Below, in pieces: positions 42,901 through 51,514 of a stretch of 64,000 bases of DNA. Position 1 is the stretch's first letter. Each line of letters opens with the position of its first letter. The stretch is from Limibacterium fermenti (GTDB taxonomy: Bacteria > Bacteroidota > Bacteroidia > Bacteroidales > Dysgonomonadaceae). The translations under genes were made by a program, and so were the position numbers. The DNA is taken from positions 1,736,001 to 1,800,000 of the forward strand of contig NZ_CP159486.1 of assembly GCF_041902845.1 (NCBI RefSeq), read 5' to 3'. The notes under the pieces were generated by a model. The model ran no database searches, was not told the origin of the DNA, and saw only the letters and a list, made by a program, of their open reading frames with translations.

Positions 42901-45573
42901 ATAGACGACCTGTATAAGAGCCAGAAGGATGCCGTCTGGATGCTTAAAACCAACGGCGGCGGGATCTGCGACCACGAGGTCGGGGCAGGTAAAACGCTGA
43001 TAATGTGCTGCGGAGCAATGGAAATGAAGCGGCTGGGACTGGCCAACAAACCGATGATCATCGCCCTGAAAGCCAACGTGCACGAGATAGCGCAGACCTT
43101 CTGCACCGCCTATCCCGATGCAAAAGTGCTTTATCCGGGCAAGGAAGATTTTACCCCCGCCAAACGCGCCCGTATCTTCAACGAGATGAAAAATAACAAC
43201 TGGGATGCGGTGATCCTCACCCATGAACAGTTCGGCATGATCCCGCAGTCGCCGGAAATACAGCGCGACATCCTGCAAAAAGAACTGGATAGCGTCGAAG
43301 AGAATTTAGAGGTATTGCGTAACCAGGGAAAAGAAGTTTCCAACTGGATGCTTAAAGGCTGCCAGAAACGGCAGGCCAACCTGGAAGCCCGCCTGAAAGG
43401 GATTACCCACCAGATCGAAAACCGCAAGGACGATGCGGTGGATTTCAGGCGTATGGGTATCGACCACCTGTTTGTGGACGAATCGCACAAATTCAAAAAC
43501 CTTACTTTTACCACCCGGCACGACCGTGTGGCAGGGCTGGGAAACTCCGAAGGGAGCCAGCGGGCGTTAAACATGCTGTTCGCCCTGCGTACCATTCAGG
43601 ACAGGACGGGCAAAGACCTGGGAGCGACCTTCCTTTCGGGTACGACCATTTCCAACTCGCTCACCGAATTGTACCTGCTCTTTAAATACCTGCGGCCGCA
43701 GGAACTGGAGCGGCAAGGCATCAATACCTTCGACGCATGGGCGGCGATCTTTGCCAAGAAAACCAAAGACTATGAATTTTCCGTTACCAACCAGATCGTG
43801 CAGAAAGAAAGGTTCCGCTACTTTATCAAAGTGCCGGAGTTGGCTGCTTTTTACTCTGAAATTACGGACTTCCGTACTGCAAAGGACATCGGCATCGACC
43901 GCCCGGAGAAGAACGAAATTCTGCACAATATTCCGCCCACGCCCGACCAGCAGGATTTTATTCAAAAACTCATGGTGTTCGCCAAAACGGGCGATGCCAC
44001 TGTTTTGGGACGCAAACCGCTTTCCGAAAGCGAGGAAAAGGCAAAGATGCTCATCGCCACGGATTACGCCCGTAAAATGAGCCTCGACATGCGCCTGATC
44101 GACCCGCAGAAGTACGGCGACCATATCGACAATAAAGCCAGCCATTGCGCCGCCGTGATTGCCGGTTACTACAAAACGTACTCCGCGCAGAAAGGGACGC
44201 AGTTTGTCTTTTCGGATCTGGGAACCTACAAACCCGATATATGGAACCCGTACAGCGAGATCAAAAACAAGCTTGTTACACAATACGGCATCCTTCCGTC
44301 TGAAATACGGTTTATACAGGAAGCCGCAACGGAGAAATCCCGCAAAGCGATGATTAAGGACATGAACGAGGGTAAAATCCGCGTGTTGTTCGGCTCGACC
44401 GAGATGCTGGGCACAGGCGTAAACGCCCAAAAACGCTGTGTGGCAGTGCATCATTTGGACGCACCGTGGAGGCCGTCTGATCTGGAGCAGCGCGATGGGA
44501 GGGCGATCCGCAAGGGTAACGAAGTGGCTAAACTTCATGCAGATAACAAGGTAGATGTGGTGATTTATGCCGTGGAAAAGTCGCTGGATGCGTATAAATT
44601 CGGATTGTTGCACAACAAGCAGCTTTTTATCAACCAGCTAAAGACCAATAATATGGGTAGCCGCACCATTGACGAAGGGAGTATGGATGAGAAAAGCGGC
44701 ATGAATTTTTCCGAATACGTGGCAATTCTTTCCGGCAATACGGAATTGTTAGAGAAGGCGAGGTTGGAGAAAAAAATTGCATCCCTCGAAAGTGAACGGC
44801 AGGCGTTCGTGCGGGGAAAATCTTCTACCCGCTGGAAGCTGGAGGAAATCATGAAATCGGTCGAAGCCAACAACGGGTTTATCACCCGCATATCCAAAGA
44901 TATGGAAGCGTTCAACGCCCGTGTGCAGACTGCACCGGACGGGACGCGCCTTAATCCGGTCAGGTTAGACGGCTTTGCGGCGACCGACCCCGTTTCCGTC
45001 GGCAAGAAGCTGAACGAGATTGCCGACAAAGCGCGGACGCACGGCCTGTCGGAACCCATCGGATCGCTCTACGGCTTTACCCTGCTGGTAAAGTCGGAAA
45101 CCACCGTCAAGGACGGCTTCGATTTGGTACAGAACCGCTTCTTTATCAAAGGCGAGGGCGAAATTCTGTATAACTACAACCACGGGCATATGGCTACAGA
45201 CCCGAAGCTGGCGGCGGCCAACTTCCTGAACGCCCTCGACACCATGCCCGCCCTGCTGGAGAAATATAAAACGGACAACGAGAAGCTGATGAAAGACGTT
45301 CCCGTGCTCAAAACGGTAGTGGAAAGCCTCTGGAAGAAAGAGGACGAGTTGAAGGAACTGAAAACGGAAATGGTCGTTATGGAGCGTAAACTGGAAGAAT
45401 CCCTGAAACCGATAGAACAGAGCGCCGGGATCATGAACGGCGTTCCGAAAGAAGACGCAAAACCGTTCCAGGTATCGGAAGAGTTACGGGCGGCAAAAGA
45501 GGTCATGAGTGACAGGCTTATTATCGCCCGTCCCTCTCATGGAGTACCTGAAAGAAAAGGCTTCAAAATATAA
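39922..45573 (+). CDS. Giant N6-methylase/SNF2-type helicase fusion (DarB-like)
   Basis: 1883 residues. The N-terminal methyltransferase domain has the SAM-binding LLD131-PSAGTG and the motif IV variant N196-I-P-F in place of NPPY. A Gln/Glu/Arg-rich linker spans about 390-590. The helicase has Walker A HEVGAGK1024-T, D1186-E-S-H1189 and motif VI LEQRDGRAIRKGN (about 1521-1533), followed by a long coiled C-terminus. The layout resembles phage P1 DarB, which protects injected DNA from restriction; a similar job for transferred ICE DNA is inferred. NIPF instead of NPPY leaves methylase activity uncertain. Confidence 0.85.
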   Translation: MAFNKKARLRDNIEAIRLAFYLDKEGRQATPAEREILEAWCGFGGIKAVLNPAGKPEDVQQWTKTDSELFPLVTELHELLRSESKDTAEYNRYVSSLKNSVLSAFYTPPKVVDALAAALKENGVEPLRLLDPSAGTGIFSQSVKLMAPGCEATQFEKDLLTGKVLSHLNPSEKVRVEGFENIEARYNGYFDAAASNIPFGDVAVFDPAYLYSKDPAHKLASGTIHNYFFMKGVDCVREGGLVTFITSQGVLNSEANRPVREWLMERCEPVSAVRFPNNLFTDHAGTEVGSDLIILQKKTAAGTVSQRQRDFIETRKLSNGISINNLFRDFDRVIHDQVKVGTDPYGKPAMEFTHSGGVGAIAAGVRGMLREDFLQHLDMELYRQHTSQVEQSAAQSSGYRPAAQDWQEMDELPEQSREKDRELFMQARPEDYRREERTPKIPEKPVQPEVQQTALRFDFPDPVPPPAQSQEPTAEAKAVEPAYSINNQPLISLYDLFGLSAEERTQTRPRRSNRSRRRMEIPQPKTRKQEEKQQEPLEWREELILEARRKEQQAKQEPPVYPIADARKEEQLERLREEQEREERTKPVPFAVPEQGLPKHYKEGSLVTNTDNRIGYLRDTEGFRPMFHPLELTSQQQKRASLYIEIRDTYHHLYLNEADTLRENTALRRMLNRLYDDFTERFGNLNDAKNLDLIKMDAGGREILSLERYREGKAVKADIFERPVAFNTREITHADNAHDALAASLNKHGAVHLEYMASLTGGTEESLLTELKGKVYFNPLVGGYEIADKFIAGNVISKADEVQKFIDRHPGHEAAGESLTALREATPKPIAFDDLDFNFGERWIPTGIYGAYASYLFETDVKVNYASSRDEFSIYAPEKAAKIWEQFAVRSENRLFDGVALMRHALHDTTPDITKTVKMGDREVKIPDGPAIQLANSKIDEMRNGFSDWLREQSPEFKDRLADLYNRTFNCFVRPEYDGGLQVFPGLDLKALGIDDLYKSQKDAVWMLKTNGGGICDHEVGAGKTLIMCCGAMEMKRLGLANKPMIIALKANVHEIAQTFCTAYPDAKVLYPGKEDFTPAKRARIFNEMKNNNWDAVILTHEQFGMIPQSPEIQRDILQKELDSVEENLEVLRNQGKEVSNWMLKGCQKRQANLEARLKGITHQIENRKDDAVDFRRMGIDHLFVDESHKFKNLTFTTRHDRVAGLGNSEGSQRALNMLFALRTIQDRTGKDLGATFLSGTTISNSLTELYLLFKYLRPQELERQGINTFDAWAAIFAKKTKDYEFSVTNQIVQKERFRYFIKVPELAAFYSEITDFRTAKDIGIDRPEKNEILHNIPPTPDQQDFIQKLMVFAKTGDATVLGRKPLSESEEKAKMLIATDYARKMSLDMRLIDPQKYGDHIDNKASHCAAVIAGYYKTYSAQKGTQFVFSDLGTYKPDIWNPYSEIKNKLVTQYGILPSEIRFIQEAATEKSRKAMIKDMNEGKIRVLFGSTEMLGTGVNAQKRCVAVHHLDAPWRPSDLEQRDGRAIRKGNEVAKLHADNKVDVVIYAVEKSLDAYKFGLLHNKQLFINQLKTNNMGSRTIDEGSMDEKSGMNFSEYVAILSGNTELLEKARLEKKIASLESERQAFVRGKSSTRWKLEEIMKSVEANNGFITRISKDMEAFNARVQTAPDGTRLNPVRLDGFAATDPVSVGKKLNEIADKARTHGLSEPIGSLYGFTLLVKSETTVKDGFDLVQNRFFIKGEGEILYNYNHGHMATDPKLAAANFLNALDTMPALLEKYKTDNEKLMKDVPVLKTVVESLWKKEDELKELKTEMVVMERKLEESLKPIEQSAGIMNGVPKEDAKPFQVSEELRAAKEVMSDRLIIARPSHGVPERKGFKI

Positions 45574-45577
45574 CTTT

Positions 45578-45607
45578 AAGACCGTCGAAATTCCCGGCGG
45601 TCTTTTT
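45578..45607 (+). terminator. Rho-independent terminator after the methylase-helicase
   Basis: AAGACCG (45578-45584) pairs with CGGTCTT (45598-45604), followed by TTTTT. It lies a few bases after the stop codon. Confidence 0.85.
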
Positions 45608-45623
45608 TCTACCCCATAAAAGC

Positions 45624-45660
45624 GAAGCCCGCCCCTGTCAATCACGACGGTGCGGGCTTC
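45624..45660. terminator. Second hairpin, probably bidirectional
   Basis: GAAGCCCGC (45624-45632) pairs perfectly with GCGGGCTTC (45652-45660). It separates the convergent methylase-helicase and HTH genes. Confidence 0.65.
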
Positions 45661-45725
45661 TGTCAGAACAAATCAAATAGTTTAAGAAAAAAGAAAAAAC
45701 AGGTAGATTTTGACAGCCATCTGTA

Positions 45726-46064
45726 TTATTCGGGATTACCCCCGGTATCTTCAGGGGCATCATCCGGTATTTCCCCTTTCTGGAAATTAGCCTTGATAAA
45801 GGCTTCCACATCGCTCTCTTTATAGAATGTTTTGTGATAAAGCATTTGATAGGATAATTCGCCCGACGAGCGGTAACGTTGGAGTGTCCGCTTGCTCACA
45901 TTGAGCAGTTGGCAAACGTCCTGGTTGTCCAGCAGGCGTTCGCCCTCCAGCAACTTTTCTTTTATCGCCATTTTTTCCAGATGCCGTTCTATCCGGTCGA
46001 GACGTGTTATAAGGCGTTCAAACCATATTTGCATCCAGTCTTTCAGATCGTCATTCATACCCAT
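45726..46064 (-). CDS. Helix-turn-helix protein (excisionase/MerR-like fold)
   Basis: 112 residues: an N-terminal coiled helix (WMQIWFERLITRLDRIERHLEKM) then LLDNQDVCQLLNVSKRTLQRYRSSGELSYQMLYHKTFYKESDVEAFIKANF, an HTH_17-type winged helix as in excisionases and small ICE regulators. It is close to rteC, as in other Bacteroides ICEs. It may regulate excision or the tra operon. ATG at 46064 or 46058. Confidence 0.82.
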   Translation of the reverse strand: MGMNDDLKDWMQIWFERLITRLDRIERHLEKMAIKEKLLEGERLLDNQDVCQLLNVSKRTLQRYRSSGELSYQMLYHKTFYKESDVEAFIKANFQKGEIPDDAPEDTGGNPE

Positions 46065-46310
46065 TGCCGCTGTTTTTTATTGATAATGCAAAGGTCGCAT
46101 GTTTATGAATGGCTGATAACGAAGTCGGCACGACTTTTTTTGAAGTATTTTTCGGCTAACTAATTTTCAACTGCTTACAGACCTGTTATTTACAAAAATA
46201 AAACGGGAAAATGGGCGAATACTCGGTATCCGGCAGGGTAAAGGCAAAAAAACGGGATTCTATGCCGAAAAAGGGTGAAAATACGGCAATAATTGGGAAA
46301 ATACGGGAGG

Positions 46311-46326
46311 ATACCGACTTCGGTAT
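46311..46326 (-). terminator. Short hairpin after rteC
   Basis: ATACCGA (46311-46317) pairs with TCGGTAT (46320-46326), directly after the rteC stop codon. The loop is only 2 nt and there is no clear T run, so terminator activity is weak at best. Confidence 0.3.
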
Positions 46327-47157
46327 TCACTTTTTCCGCCCCATACGCCTGAGTAGCCCGTCTTTTAACTTATCTAAGAACGGAGTAGGTTGGGTGCGTA
46401 TTTTCATGTCGCTGAATGCTCTTGACAGGTTTTTATCCAGTTGGATGTTGAATACGTTTTGGATATAATCGGAGACCTGGGTAAGCGGGATATCGCCGAA
46501 GATGTTTTCGCTGTCCCACGAATAGAGTTGTTCCATCAGTTCCGTTTTGGTTCCCTTCCATGTTAGTTTGACCTTCGGAAAAGACGAAGATGGATAATGT
46601 AAGTCGCTTTCCAGACTTGTGATTTCCTGCATCAGGTAGGCTTGCAGCATATCGTTGGATAATATCTTGGCTACCTTGAAATCACAGTTGGTAGAGAAGT
46701 TCTGGTCGAGTTCATAGTAAAAGGTTTCTAAATATTGTTCGGTATCAATTCTACCGCGCAGAAAATACAGGGTGTCCAGATGGGTGGAGCCGGAACGGTA
46801 GTAGCGGACAAAATCCAGCCGTTTATTGGTGTATTTGTGGATGGTATCCAGTTCTTCATGCAGATATTCCTTTTGCCTGCATACGGCAGCGACCGGACGG
46901 TTCATCTCGATGTTATACAGCTTGCGGTAATAGATCAGCCGGTAACAGAATTTGGGTTTAATTTCCTTGAAGAAATTGATTTCCTCCGCTTCACTTTGGA
47001 ACTCATAGGAGAGGATAAATTTTTTCAGCTTGTCGAAAGCTTCCGCCAGTACGTGGGAAGCATCTAGCGATTTTTTCAGGATATTACTGTCCGAGGATTC
47101 GATCCGGTCTATCTCTTTGTCCGTCTCTTTCCGTAATTGGGCAACATATTCAAGCAT
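46327..47157 (-). CDS. rteC: RteC-family regulator
   Basis: 276 residues matching RteC of CTnDOT, which activates the excision genes. Family segments are FKEIKPKFCYRLIYYRKLYNIE, RLDFVRYYRSGSTHLDTLYFLRG, and a C-terminal winged-helix-like LTWKGTKTELMEQLYSW. The gene identifies this part as the regulatory end of the ICE. The partner genes rteA/rteB are not in the window. Confidence 0.9.
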   Translation of the reverse strand: MLEYVAQLRKETDKEIDRIESSDSNILKKSLDASHVLAEAFDKLKKFILSYEFQSEAEEINFFKEIKPKFCYRLIYYRKLYNIEMNRPVAAVCRQKEYLHEELDTIHKYTNKRLDFVRYYRSGSTHLDTLYFLRGRIDTEQYLETFYYELDQNFSTNCDFKVAKILSNDMLQAYLMQEITSLESDLHYPSSSFPKVKLTWKGTKTELMEQLYSWDSENIFGDIPLTQVSDYIQNVFNIQLDKNLSRAFSDMKIRTQPTPFLDKLKDGLLRRMGRKK

Positions 47158-47169
47158 ATTCGTTCTTAT

Positions 47170-47430
47170 TTATGTTTTTCTTCTTTGGGCAAACCTTATC
47201 CGGCGGATTTCCTTATATATCCGGCGTTGTATTTCGGGATACCGGCTATTATACCGTTCCGATTCTTTGCGTAACCCTTCAAAAAAGGCGGTATATTGTT
47301 CGTAAGTGCCCGATAAGAGGGCTGCCTCGGCGTCGATACGGCTTATTTCTTCCGGGTCGCTTGTCTGTTGGCGGAGTTCTGTCAAACAATCCATTAGATG
47401 TTCATGTTTCTTTTTGTCTATTCCTTTCAT
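47170..47430 (-). CDS. Small hypothetical protein upstream of rteC
   Basis: 86 residues, charged and helical (HEHLMDCLTELRQQTSDPEEISRIDAEAALLSG), Arg/Lys-rich at the C-terminus. No motif recognised. It precedes rteC by 12 nt and is likely cotranscribed with it. Confidence 0.55.
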   Translation of the reverse strand: MKGIDKKKHEHLMDCLTELRQQTSDPEEISRIDAEAALLSGTYEQYTAFFEGLRKESERYNSRYPEIQRRIYKEIRRIRFAQRRKT

Positions 47431-47498
47431 TTCTGATACATCATCATTCGGCGCATTTCGTTCAATATCCGGTACTCATTCTGACATTTAACCAATGC

Positions 47499-47693
47499 TT
47501 ATTCTTTTCCGACGAACTGTCCTTCTATCAGTTTCCTGTAGATAGACAGCTCCTTCTCGGAGCGGATGGATTTGCCGTGTATAAGCCTGCATATAACCCA
47601 CGGAGAGGTATGGTACCGGGCAGCTAGGTTGCAATACAGCGTCCTGTTCGCTTTTTTCAGTAAATGATGGATATAATGATCTGAAAACATCAT
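47499..47693 (-). CDS. Small hypothetical protein
   Basis: 64 residues. The segment CNLAARYHTSPWVICRLIHGKSIRSEKELSIYRKLI could be a small helix-turn-helix, but no family is recognised. I chose the ATG at 47693 because the next upstream codon in frame is TTG. It heads the rteC cluster on this strand. Confidence 0.5.
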   Translation of the reverse strand: MMFSDHYIHHLLKKANRTLYCNLAARYHTSPWVICRLIHGKSIRSEKELSIYRKLIEGQFVGKE

Positions 47694-47720
47694 CAACTTT
47701 GATTATTTCCTATTATTAAA

Positions 47721-47755
47721 AAGCCCCTGCCAATGGCAAGCAATGACAGGGGCTT
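47721..47755 (-). terminator. Terminator of the surface-protein operon
   Basis: AAGCCCCTG (47721-47729) pairs with CAGGGGCTT (47747-47755). On the minus strand it is followed by TTTTAATAATAGG. It lies about 80 nt after the last gene of the operon that ends at 47834. Confidence 0.7.
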
Positions 47756-47833
47756 CGACTTGTTGCGGCTTTCGTCTTACGTAATGTGCGGTAGGCATCG
47801 CTGCTGGTGTCGTTGTACAGTTTGCTGTAACTT

Positions 47834-48478
47834 TTATTTCGTGAAATAGATATTTCCAGATTTCGAGTTACCTTCAAAAGCAATGTAGTAGCTGTTGTTT
47901 TCCGATTTTACCACTTCAAAATCGCTTAGTGTAACTGTTTCGCCGCCTACGGTCTGTAACTTACCGCCTGTTTTATCCCCTTTAGAAAGGTCGCCTGTCC
48001 ATGTCAGGATATATTGTTTTTTAGTGATAACATTAGTTACGGCAATGCGGTTGGTATAAATTGCCAGCCCCCAGTTGTTGGTGGTTTCCAGGTCAGTCTT
48101 TGCACCGTCCCATACAAATTGAGCCGCTGTTGGGATGGTGTGTTTGGAAACTACAGTTACTTTAATCGAGGCTGTTTTTCCTTTGCCATCCTTTACAGCT
48201 ATGGTTGTTTCGCCTTCTTTTACTCCGGTAACCGTAATAGTACTGCCCGAAACGGTAGCAGAAGCAATATCTGTGGCAACCGGTGTGGCCTGATAGTCCC
48301 CATTTCCTGTTTCAACAGTTACTGTCACAGAAGCATCTTCAACCACTTCGATGGTGGTTTTGTCCAATGTCAGCTCTTTGGCTATTTCTTCGTCATCGTC
48401 ACTGCATGCCGCCATTACAAATACACAGGCAAGGAGCATCGCGATGGTCTTCCAGTCAATATTTATGAACTTTTTCAT
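47834..48478 (-). CDS. Surface lipoprotein with bacterial Ig-like (BIG2) domain
   Basis: 214 residues. Signal and lipobox MLLACVFVMAAC-SDDDEE, with acidic residues after the cysteine as in surface-exposed Bacteroidetes lipoproteins. A BIG2-type domain follows (about 40-110, TLDKTTIEVVEDASVTVTV to TTIAVKDGKGKTASIKVTV). The C-terminal beta domain ends ISYIAFEGNSKSGNIYF-like and is unassigned. Last gene of the TonB operon. Confidence 0.82.
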   Translation of the reverse strand: MKKFINIDWKTIAMLLACVFVMAACSDDDEEIAKELTLDKTTIEVVEDASVTVTVETGNGDYQATPVATDIASATVSGSTITVTGVKEGETTIAVKDGKGKTASIKVTVVSKHTIPTAAQFVWDGAKTDLETTNNWGLAIYTNRIAVTNVITKKQYILTWTGDLSKGDKTGGKLQTVGGETVTLSDFEVVKSENNSYYIAFEGNSKSGNIYFTK

Positions 48479-48512
48479 CTGATTATTTTATTTGTTTGAT
48501 TACTTGTTTGAT

Positions 48513-50519
48513 TTATTTTCCTCCCGTCAGGGGTCCTTTGTTTTGTCGCACAGCCGAAGCCGATGCGGCCGTTTTTTGAATTTTCAGTTTCACGATATCG
48601 CCGGTGTTAGTAGTGGCTTTCAACTCTATCGTTCCGCTTTTTTCCGATATATCGGCTACACCCTCAGTCAGGGTTACTTCTACTCCATCTACATAGAACT
48701 TGGTGAATTTGGCTACCGCTTCGGCAGGGCCTGCGACAAAAGCATTATCGCCTTCTACGGCAATGGCGACTTCCTCCAGCCACGAGTAACTGATAGAGGT
48801 ACCTATAGTAATCGTCTTCTCGAAAGGCAGGTACTGATCGTTTCCTTCCGCCTTAGCGGTTATTTTTATTTCGCCGACACCTACTACCGTCAATTTATTA
48901 CCGCTCAAAGTGGCTACACCGGTCTTGCCTTCTTCGGCGGTATAGGTGATATCCAGACCCTGATCGGTCTTTGCCGGAAAGGTAATCCCGTCGCCTTCTC
49001 TGGCTATCGCATCGGCAAAATCCGCAACGGTTTGTTCCGCTTTGTCCGTTACAATCGTCAGCTCTTTCCATACATTCGCTGCTTTATATTTCGCTTCCGA
49101 ACCGGCAGGTACATGTAGCTTGATTTGCGAGGCGGGTACAGTGCCGAAGTATTGATCGTATGTACCGTCTAACTTGATAGGCTCTGCATTGGCAACATAC
49201 AAATCTGTCAGGTTAGGTATATTGAATAGACGCAATGTACTTGAGGCATTATTTTGTTTTGCAATAGATGTTAAAGAGGCCGGTAGCTTAAATGTAGTTA
49301 CATTTTCAGCCAAAGCAAAGGGGCCTGTCGGAAGAGTCGTAATTTGTGTCTGGCTTAAATCCAGTGTAGTTATTGTTCCTTTTAGCTCCCTGAAAGATGA
49401 ATTTCCAAGCGTTACAAGTGAAGAGGGAAATATCAATTCAGTTTGCTCATTGATCTTTACATACCCAAAAGCTATCCCTGCTATTTCAGTTAAAGATTCT
49501 GAAAAGGTTATCCTCCCGATAGTTGCTCCATTATTTGTGTTATTCTGTCCACGAAATATATTAGCAGGTATTTCGGTAAATTCAGTTAGATCCAAATTTT
49601 TGATTGTAGTATTATTCCCAAAAGGAAAAAGAGTTTGTGATGCATCTGGTTTATAAGTGGCATTTACTGGTGGTTTCAGGGTAGTAAAAGTTGAACCGTA
49701 AAAGGCTCCTCCGTTTATTTCCTTTACATTTGTCAGGAAATCACTGTTTTCAAACGTTAGGGATAATCCGTAAAAGGTTTGTGCAGCAATGGTTTCCAGT
49801 TTATTGTTTTCAGCAAAATTTACGGCTGTCAGATTGGGATTCCCTTGCAAGATATTGGATCCGATAACTTTGACAGAAGCCGGAATATCGATACTGTACA
49901 GATTATTGAAAGCAAAAGCGTAATCACCAATACTTTCCACTGTCTTCGGAATCTCTATTGTTTCCAGAATACCGGCGGTAGCAGATCCTTTCTGGTTATT
50001 TAAAAAATCTTTAGGAATGATTTTCAAACCGGAAGGCAACTTTATATTTGTCAAAGAGTAAGATCCTATAAAAGCACCTTGCCCTATTTCAGTTACCCCT
50101 TCTGGAATAACAATGGATTCGAGTTTCTCTAAGTTCTGTAAGCCTCTCTCCCCTATTTTTGTCAGATTATCGGGAAGGGTCAGGCTGGTAAGCTTCCAAC
50201 CCGCATAATCGGAGCCATTCAGCCCGTTTAATGGGATTGCGTTAGCCTCATGATTTTCATAAGCGGCAATACTTGCACCCGATAGGTTCAGGGTGGTCAG
50301 GTTGATCAGTTGTTCACTGTTAGCCATCGCGGTTTTCAGCCATTCGAAGTCCCGCTGGTCGATGGTTCCGGTAATTTTCAGGTTGGTGACGGTCGTTAAG
50401 TCCGACACCTTGGCTTTTAGAGCCGTTTCCAGTCCTCCCGCTGTGGAGGCCACTTCGGTTTGCGCCTGCATCGTCAGGATGCATGCGATGAAACTTAAGA
50501 ATAGAATAATCTTCTTCAT
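48513..50519 (-). CDS. BspA-type leucine-rich-repeat surface protein
   Basis: 668 residues with signal peptide (MKKIILFLSFIACILTMQAQ). The main body is a run of BspA/LRR_5 repeats (LTSLTLPDNLTKIGERGLQNLEKLESIVIPEGVTEIGQGAF and others) over about 110-490. Two beta/Ig-like parts follow, including a DITYTAEEGKTGVATLSGNKLTVVGVGEIKITA segment. Such proteins bind host or microbial ligands on the cell surface. I chose the ATG at 50519; the codon at 50525 is TTG. Cotranscribed with the TonB receptor genes. Confidence 0.87.
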   Translation of the reverse strand: MKKIILFLSFIACILTMQAQTEVASTAGGLETALKAKVSDLTTVTNLKITGTIDQRDFEWLKTAMANSEQLINLTTLNLSGASIAAYENHEANAIPLNGLNGSDYAGWKLTSLTLPDNLTKIGERGLQNLEKLESIVIPEGVTEIGQGAFIGSYSLTNIKLPSGLKIIPKDFLNNQKGSATAGILETIEIPKTVESIGDYAFAFNNLYSIDIPASVKVIGSNILQGNPNLTAVNFAENNKLETIAAQTFYGLSLTFENSDFLTNVKEINGGAFYGSTFTTLKPPVNATYKPDASQTLFPFGNNTTIKNLDLTEFTEIPANIFRGQNNTNNGATIGRITFSESLTEIAGIAFGYVKINEQTELIFPSSLVTLGNSSFRELKGTITTLDLSQTQITTLPTGPFALAENVTTFKLPASLTSIAKQNNASSTLRLFNIPNLTDLYVANAEPIKLDGTYDQYFGTVPASQIKLHVPAGSEAKYKAANVWKELTIVTDKAEQTVADFADAIAREGDGITFPAKTDQGLDITYTAEEGKTGVATLSGNKLTVVGVGEIKITAKAEGNDQYLPFEKTITIGTSISYSWLEEVAIAVEGDNAFVAGPAEAVAKFTKFYVDGVEVTLTEGVADISEKSGTIELKATTNTGDIVKLKIQKTAASASAVRQNKGPLTGGK

Positions 50520-50579
50520 TTTCAATAAATTATTAATTAGTTAAATTGATTTGTCTCTGAATATTTATTTCTGTTTGAA

Positions 50580-51476
50580 TTAATAAATCCTTCTGACCGT
50601 CAGTTGCAGGTTGGCGGGGATACCGGCGATTCTGTAGGTAACACTGCCATTGTTGTCGATGGCGTAGGGCGTTTTCACGCCCTGCTGCGCGGCAGAGAAT
50701 CCACCTATTACAAAGTGGTAGCCTACGTCGTAGAGGGGATTGACACGTTGGGTGAACGCGATATCCCCCCCGCTGTCCAGCACTTCAAGCACTAATCTGT
50801 TATTGATGACCAGGCCGGTAGTATCCACACCCACATATTCGCTGTATGCGGCATAGCCGGCGCTTGCCCCTGTGTCGGTATAGCCGCCACTCCGTTTTCT
50901 GAAACGCACCGTCAGGTTTCCGGCATCGGGGCTGAGGTTCACCAGGCGGTAATTGAACCTGCCCGCATGTTCGGGCTTGCGGCTCTCCGGCACGTTGAAC
51001 ACCCGGTAGTCGGCGACCTTGTCGTCGCGCACCTTGTCGGTGAAATAAACCAGGTGGTAGCTGCGGGAAGGAAAATCCTGCTCCAGCGTTTGTATATTCA
51101 CACCCAGGGTGTCGCCCATAAAGCTGATAATGCGCCGCCCCGCTGGCATCCGGTAGTAATACGCTGCCGTTTCGTCGCTTTCGGTCTGGGAGTTAGGGGT
51201 GGGATATTCATAGCTTATATTCTGCCCCGGATTAAAATAGGGATAAGTAGCAACTTGCAAACTATTGGTCAGATTCCAGCCTTTGTCGTCGGTCAGAATA
51301 GGGAAAAAGGCATAGCCGGCCGTCTGCCTGACAGCAGCCAGGTATTCCGAATGGGCGAAAAAGTTGACGGATGCCCCTTCGGGAATCACGGCGTCGAGAT
51401 CGTCCTCCGAGCAGGAGGTCATCCCCAGGCCTGCTAAAAGAACGATAACGGTAGCCTTGAAAAATCTTTTTATCAT
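50580..51476 (-). CDS. DUF4397-like lipoprotein
   Basis: 298 residues. Start at 51476 gives a signal peptide with lipobox ATVIVLLAGLGMTSC-SEDD. The body has FRLVNLSPDAGNLTVRFRKR and YDVGYHFVIGGF, the style of DUF4397 proteins. An upstream ATG adds 13 residues without signal character. It lies between the beta-propeller lipoprotein and the LRR protein. Function is unknown; probably a surface accessory subunit. Confidence 0.72.
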   Translation of the reverse strand: MIKRFFKATVIVLLAGLGMTSCSEDDLDAVIPEGASVNFFAHSEYLAAVRQTAGYAFFPILTDDKGWNLTNSLQVATYPYFNPGQNISYEYPTPNSQTESDETAAYYYRMPAGRRIISFMGDTLGVNIQTLEQDFPSRSYHLVYFTDKVRDDKVADYRVFNVPESRKPEHAGRFNYRLVNLSPDAGNLTVRFRKRSGGYTDTGASAGYAAYSEYVGVDTTGLVINNRLVLEVLDSGGDIAFTQRVNPLYDVGYHFVIGGFSAAQQGVKTPYAIDNNGSVTYRIAGIPANLQLTVRRIY

Positions 51477-51514
51477 ATCTTTTGTTTTAATTATTACAAA
51501 TACGCCATTCATCA

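Noticed and set aside
2766..47693. Complete ICE with attachment sites
   Set aside because: No integrase gene and no matching direct repeats at the edges could be found, so the ends of the ICE cannot be placed. It may extend to the left of the window.
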